Under the pieces are notes generated by a model, which searched no databases, was not told where the DNA came from, and saw only the letters and a program-made list of their open reading frames with translations. A DNA stretch of 6,923 nucleotides from a bacterium (GTDB lineage Bacteria; Bacteroidota; Ignavibacteria; Kapaibacteriales; UBA2268): assembly GCA_030426865.1 (NCBI GenBank), contig JAUHXN010000155.1:1-6923 (forward strand), given 5' to 3'. Positions within the stretch are counted from its first letter, which is position 1. Each line of letters opens with the position of its first letter. This document shows, piece by piece, positions 4,095 to 6,923 of this stretch. Made by a program: the position numbers and the translations under genes.

Positions 4095-6923
4095 AAAAAG
4101 CAATACTCCTATTCCTGCTACTACCAATGATAGCAAGTGCCCAATACTTTGATGTATTCGACATAGATACTAGCGAATACCCGATAATGAAAGCGAAGTT
4201 CTACTCTATTGACGCGAACGGAAAGCAGATACTTAATCACACCCCAACTGACTTCGAAATCACTGAAAATGGTGAGCCGAGGGATGTGATAAGTGTGAGT
4301 TGTCCTATTCCAAGAGATGAGCCTTTTTCAATTGTTCTAGCAATTGATATTTCTGAGTCAATGGATAGTTTAGAAATAATTAAATCACAAATAAAAGCAT
4401 TTATAGATAAATTACCATTAAATGGCAGTGAAATAGCTATAATTGCCTTTAATCAAAATAATTATTTTATTAGTGATTTTAGTACAAATAAGGCATTACT
4501 GAAGGAAAAAGTACATTACTTAATCGCTGGAGGTGGAACTGATTTTAATGCTGCATTTATTAATCCTGTTGCTGGTTCATTGTTAGCAATGGAAAAAGCT
4601 AAATTCAACAATAGAAATGTTATTATAATCACTGATGGAATTGCTAAAGGAAATCAAGTTGAAATAACTAATGTTGCAATCAGTCAAAAGACTAGAATAT
4701 ATTCTTTAGTGTTAGGTAATCTATCACCAGATATATTAACTAATATATCTAAGGCTACTGGTGGTGAAATCTATAATTATATAAAGAATAAAAGACAGCT
4801 TGAAGAAAGTTTTACAAAAGTTTCAAAACATATATTTACAGCCCCATGTATTTTTACCTGGGAAGCTTCCAAAAGTTGTGAGGGTTTCATAGACTTAAAA
4901 ATTAGGTCTATAATAACTGACATATCATACGAGCAGAACATTAGACTTAGTGATGAACAAAGAAGTAAAATTGAGATTTCGCCTAGTTACATTGATTTTG
5001 GATATTTAAAAGTTGGAGAAATAAAAGATACTTCAATAATGGTTACTGCCCATAATTTTTCGCAAATGTTAAATAATTCAACTGTGACAAATGATTTTGG
5101 GAATTTAAAGATTATTGATCAATTACCAATCTTATTTGAAAAAGGCAAACAGAATAAGATTAGGTTAAGATATGAATCATTTGATACTCTTAGACATTAT
5201 GTGAAATTAAATTTAGAATTTGAGTTATGTCCCATAAGTTTGGGTATTACATTTGGTAATTACAAACATTCTATCGAAAATAAGACTTTAAATTTATTAT
5301 TTCCAAATGGGTCAGAAGTGTTTTATGCTGGATCTGATACTACTATCATTTGGAAAGGTATTTCTGAGAATGAACAAGTAGAATTAAATTTTAGTTCTGA
5401 CAAGGGAAAAACTTGGTCAAAAATTGCAGATTCTGCATACAATTTACATTATAATTGGAAATTGCCGATAGTAAAGTCTAACAATTGCTTGGTAAATATA
5501 AATCAAAACAAAGCATTTTCTTACAAGAATATTGGTGATTGGAATAAAACATTCGGTGGTTCTGGTAATGAGTTTGTCAATGTAATCTCACAATCTCGAG
5601 AAGGTGGTTATTACATAGTTGGATCAAGTACTTCTTCTTACATAGATTGGGGTTTGAATAGAGAATTCAATAATGGTTATAATGATTTACTTGTTATTAA
5701 GTTAGATAATTTATTAGAATTAGAATGGGTAAAAACGTTTGGTGGTAATCAGGATGATATTGCATTTTCAGTCGTAAGTACTAAAGATAGAGGTTTAGTT
5801 ATAGTCGGCAAGACGAATTCTACCGATAATGATTTTAAAAGAATAACGAACGACGGATTAGAGGATTTATTTATTCTAAAGTTACTTGAGAGTGGCAAAA
5901 TAGATTGGATTAAATCTTATGGTGAACTCGGATCCGAATATGCAACTTCAATTATTCAAACAGATGAAGATAATTTTATTGTTGTTGGTGGGAAAAATGC
6001 AATCAATCATTATAGGGGATTATTTAGTGAGGATGGTGAAGAAGCATATATTCTAAAACTAAATGATCGAGGTGATACACTATGGACTAAACAAATCAAA
6101 GGGAATGATAATGATGATATTTTTTCTGTAGTTCAATCTGATGATGGTGGAATTGTAGTTGCTGGAAGAACTAATTCTGAAAATAGTATTTTTGATGATG
6201 GGAATTTTGATCCAGATGGTAATAGAACTAAATATGATGCTTGGATTTTCAAACTTGATATGTTTGGTGAATTGGTTTGGTCTAAAACGATAGGCGGTAT
6301 TGCTGAAGATGGTCTAAATAAAATTATTAAATCTAATGATGGTGGTTACATTGCTTGTGGTTATTCTGGATCAAATGACAGGGACTTATTCATTGCTGGT
6401 AATAAAGGTAAAACGGATGCAATAATAATTAAGATTGATGACTTTGGTAATATTTTGTGGACTAAAACATATGGTGGTAGCGAACATGATGCAGCTTTGG
6501 ACTTAGTTCATCTTATTGAAGGTGGTTATTTAATTTCAGGGTTTAGTGAGTCAAACGATGGAGAATTATCTAATAGCAGTAGTATGGGAAAGAGAGATGC
6601 ATGGGTCTTTAAGATTAGCTATGACGGTAATTTATTATGGTCAGATTTACTAGGTGGGACGAATTTTGATGAAGCGAATTCAATTATTCAAACTTTTGAT
6701 GGAACAACTGTAATAGGCGGTAGAAGTAATTCTAAAGATGGTAACTTAAAAGAAGTAATTAACAATGGCGATTTAGATGCTTGGATATTTTCATTTAAAT
6801 ATCCTCCTGAATTATTCCAATCCGACACATCGGACGCAGTATTCTCGATTATAATGCCTGAACCAGTTATACAAAATAACGACATTGATATGGGGCAGAT
6901 GATAGTTGGTAGTACAAAAGACA
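4091..6923 (+). CDS. Secreted VWA / ASH / Ig-like / seven-bladed propeller multidomain protein (3' end outside window)
   Basis: The frame is open for 944 codons with no stop before the window edge. A type I signal peptide (1-17, cut ASA|Q) precedes a conserved-looking module (18-78) containing DFEITENGEPRDVISVSC. A VWA domain (about 79-245) has an intact MIDAS: DISES (86-90), Thr150 in GGGTD and Asp182 in IITDG, so divalent-metal-dependent ligand binding is plausible. Next come a segment with Cys253 and Cys263, an ASH/choice-of-anchor-D-like domain (294-380, IDFGYLKVGEIKDTS) and an Ig-like module (401-472: PNGSEVFYAGSDTTIIW, SSDKGKTW). Seven WxKTxGG repeats (484-903) should form one beta-propeller. 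At 931-944, DIDMGQMIVGSTKD looks like the start of a second ASH domain. Proteins of this style in Bacteroidota/Kapabacteria often end in a type IX sorting domain, which would lie beyond the window. The ATG at 4091 is fixed by the signal peptide; AGAAAGA at 4079-4085 is a weak ribosome site. The role is inferred as surface adhesion or binding; no catalytic motif is seen. The first ~230 bp are far richer in GC than the following part. Confidence 0.9.
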   Translation, partial: MKKAILLFLLLPMIASAQYFDVFDIDTSEYPIMKAKFYSIDANGKQILNHTPTDFEITENGEPRDVISVSCPIPRDEPFSIVLAIDISESMDSLEIIKSQIKAFIDKLPLNGSEIAIIAFNQNNYFISDFSTNKALLKEKVHYLIAGGGTDFNAAFINPVAGSLLAMEKAKFNNRNVIIITDGIAKGNQVEITNVAISQKTRIYSLVLGNLSPDILTNISKATGGEIYNYIKNKRQLEESFTKVSKHIFTAPCIFTWEASKSCEGFIDLKIRSIITDISYEQNIRLSDEQRSKIEISPSYIDFGYLKVGEIKDTSIMVTAHNFSQMLNNSTVTNDFGNLKIIDQLPILFEKGKQNKIRLRYESFDTLRHYVKLNLEFELCPISLGITFGNYKHSIENKTLNLLFPNGSEVFYAGSDTTIIWKGISENEQVELNFSSDKGKTWSKIADSAYNLHYNWKLPIVKSNNCLVNINQNKAFSYKNIGDWNKTFGGSGNEFVNVISQSREGGYYIVGSSTSSYIDWGLNREFNNGYNDLLVIKLDNLLELEWVKTFGGNQDDIAFSVVSTKDRGLVIVGKTNSTDNDFKRITNDGLEDLFILKLLESGKIDWIKSYGELGSEYATSIIQTDEDNFIVVGGKNAINHYRGLFSEDGEEAYILKLNDRGDTLWTKQIKGNDNDDIFSVVQSDDGGIVVAGRTNSENSIFDDGNFDPDGNRTKYDAWIFKLDMFGELVWSKTIGGIAEDGLNKIIKSNDGGYIACGYSGSNDRDLFIAGNKGKTDAIIIKIDDFGNILWTKTYGGSEHDAALDLVHLIEGGYLISGFSESNDGELSNSSSMGKRDAWVFKISYDGNLLWSDLLGGTNFDEANSIIQTFDGTTVIGGRSNSKDGNLKEVINNGDLDAWIFSFKYPPELFQSDTSDAVFSIIMPEPVIQNNDIDMGQMIVGSTKD
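5540..6799 (+). repeat. Seven ~60-residue propeller repeats within the VWA protein
   Basis: Repeat units start at Trp484, 546, 606, 665, 730, 790 and 850 (bases 5540, 5726, 5906, 6083, 6278, 6458 and 6638), with lengths of 62, 60, 59, 65, 60, 60 and about 54 residues. The consensus is W-x-K-T-x-G-G, then an acidic residue, then S-x-x-x-x-x-D-G-G-y-x-x-x-G-x-t-x-S, an acidic variable loop, and D-A-W-I-x-K-l-d-x-x-G-x-x-x. Seven units of this size fit one closed seven-bladed beta-propeller. Unit 3 is degenerate (SYGELGSE, no GG, DEDNF instead of DGGY) and unit 4 carries an acidic insert, DDGNFDPDGN (702-711), that might bind calcium. Units 5 and 6 are the most alike. The repeats have diverged at DNA level, so this is an old duplication rather than a recent expansion. 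Confidence 0.85.

Noticed and set aside
5540..6799. Recent tandem DNA duplication or CRISPR-like array in the repeat region
   Set aside because: The ~180-bp periodicity exists only at protein level; the DNA copies have diverged widely and there are no identical repeats with unique spacers.
6688..6885. 65-codon minus-strand open frame
   Set aside because: Antisense to the seventh propeller repeat and the following segment of the VWA protein; no homology or start signal seen.

Overview
The window looks like a chromosomal segment of an AT-rich member of the Bacteroidota/Kapabacteria/Ignavibacteria group. The evidence is a PiT phosphate transporter with a long PhoU-like tail, a secreted VWA protein with an ASA|Q signal-peptide cut and 'GGxxxD' propeller repeats of the kind seen in type IX-secreted proteins, little use of Shine-Dalgarno sites, and an AT-rich background. 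The placement is inferred from protein style; no rRNA or other taxonomic marker is present.

Layout. Bases 1-90 hold the 3' end of a plus-strand gene that converges on, and overlaps by 11 bp, a three-gene minus-strand cluster. In transcription order that cluster is: a 745-residue PiT-family inorganic phosphate transporter with a cytoplasmic PhoU-like tail (3836-1599, GTG start); a 306-residue protein resembling a divergent PilM/actin-fold protein (1551-631); and rsmD, the 16S rRNA G966 N2-methyltransferase (634-80, TTG start overlapping the upstream stop by 4 nt). A 254-bp AT-rich divergent intergenic region (3837-4090) follows. It carries a tandem 7+4+7 bp repeat (CTTAACA twice, 11-bp period) laid out like a Pho box, which would fit the phosphate transporter. 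From 4091 to the window edge runs one open plus-strand frame of 944 codons without a stop: a secreted multidomain protein (signal peptide, conserved N-terminal module, VWA domain with intact MIDAS, ASH/choice-of-anchor-D-like domain, Ig-like domain, seven WxKTxGG repeats that should form one seven-bladed beta-propeller, then the start of a second ASH-like domain).

How the parts fit. The minus-strand genes look like a housekeeping transcription unit (phosphate uptake plus rRNA modification) with translational coupling at its distal end. The plus-strand gene is an unrelated cell-surface or secreted adhesin-like protein. Its first ~230 bp and last ~120 bp are visibly richer in GC (about 40%) than its middle (about 27-37% in the blocks counted), which suggests a mosaic built from conserved end modules and a variable centre. 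No tRNA, rRNA, CRISPR array, insertion sequence or complete mobile element was seen. I see no clear undescribed defence or mobile system; the most unusual items are the VWA-propeller architecture and its mosaic composition, the candidate Pho box, and the DAPY variant in RsmD.
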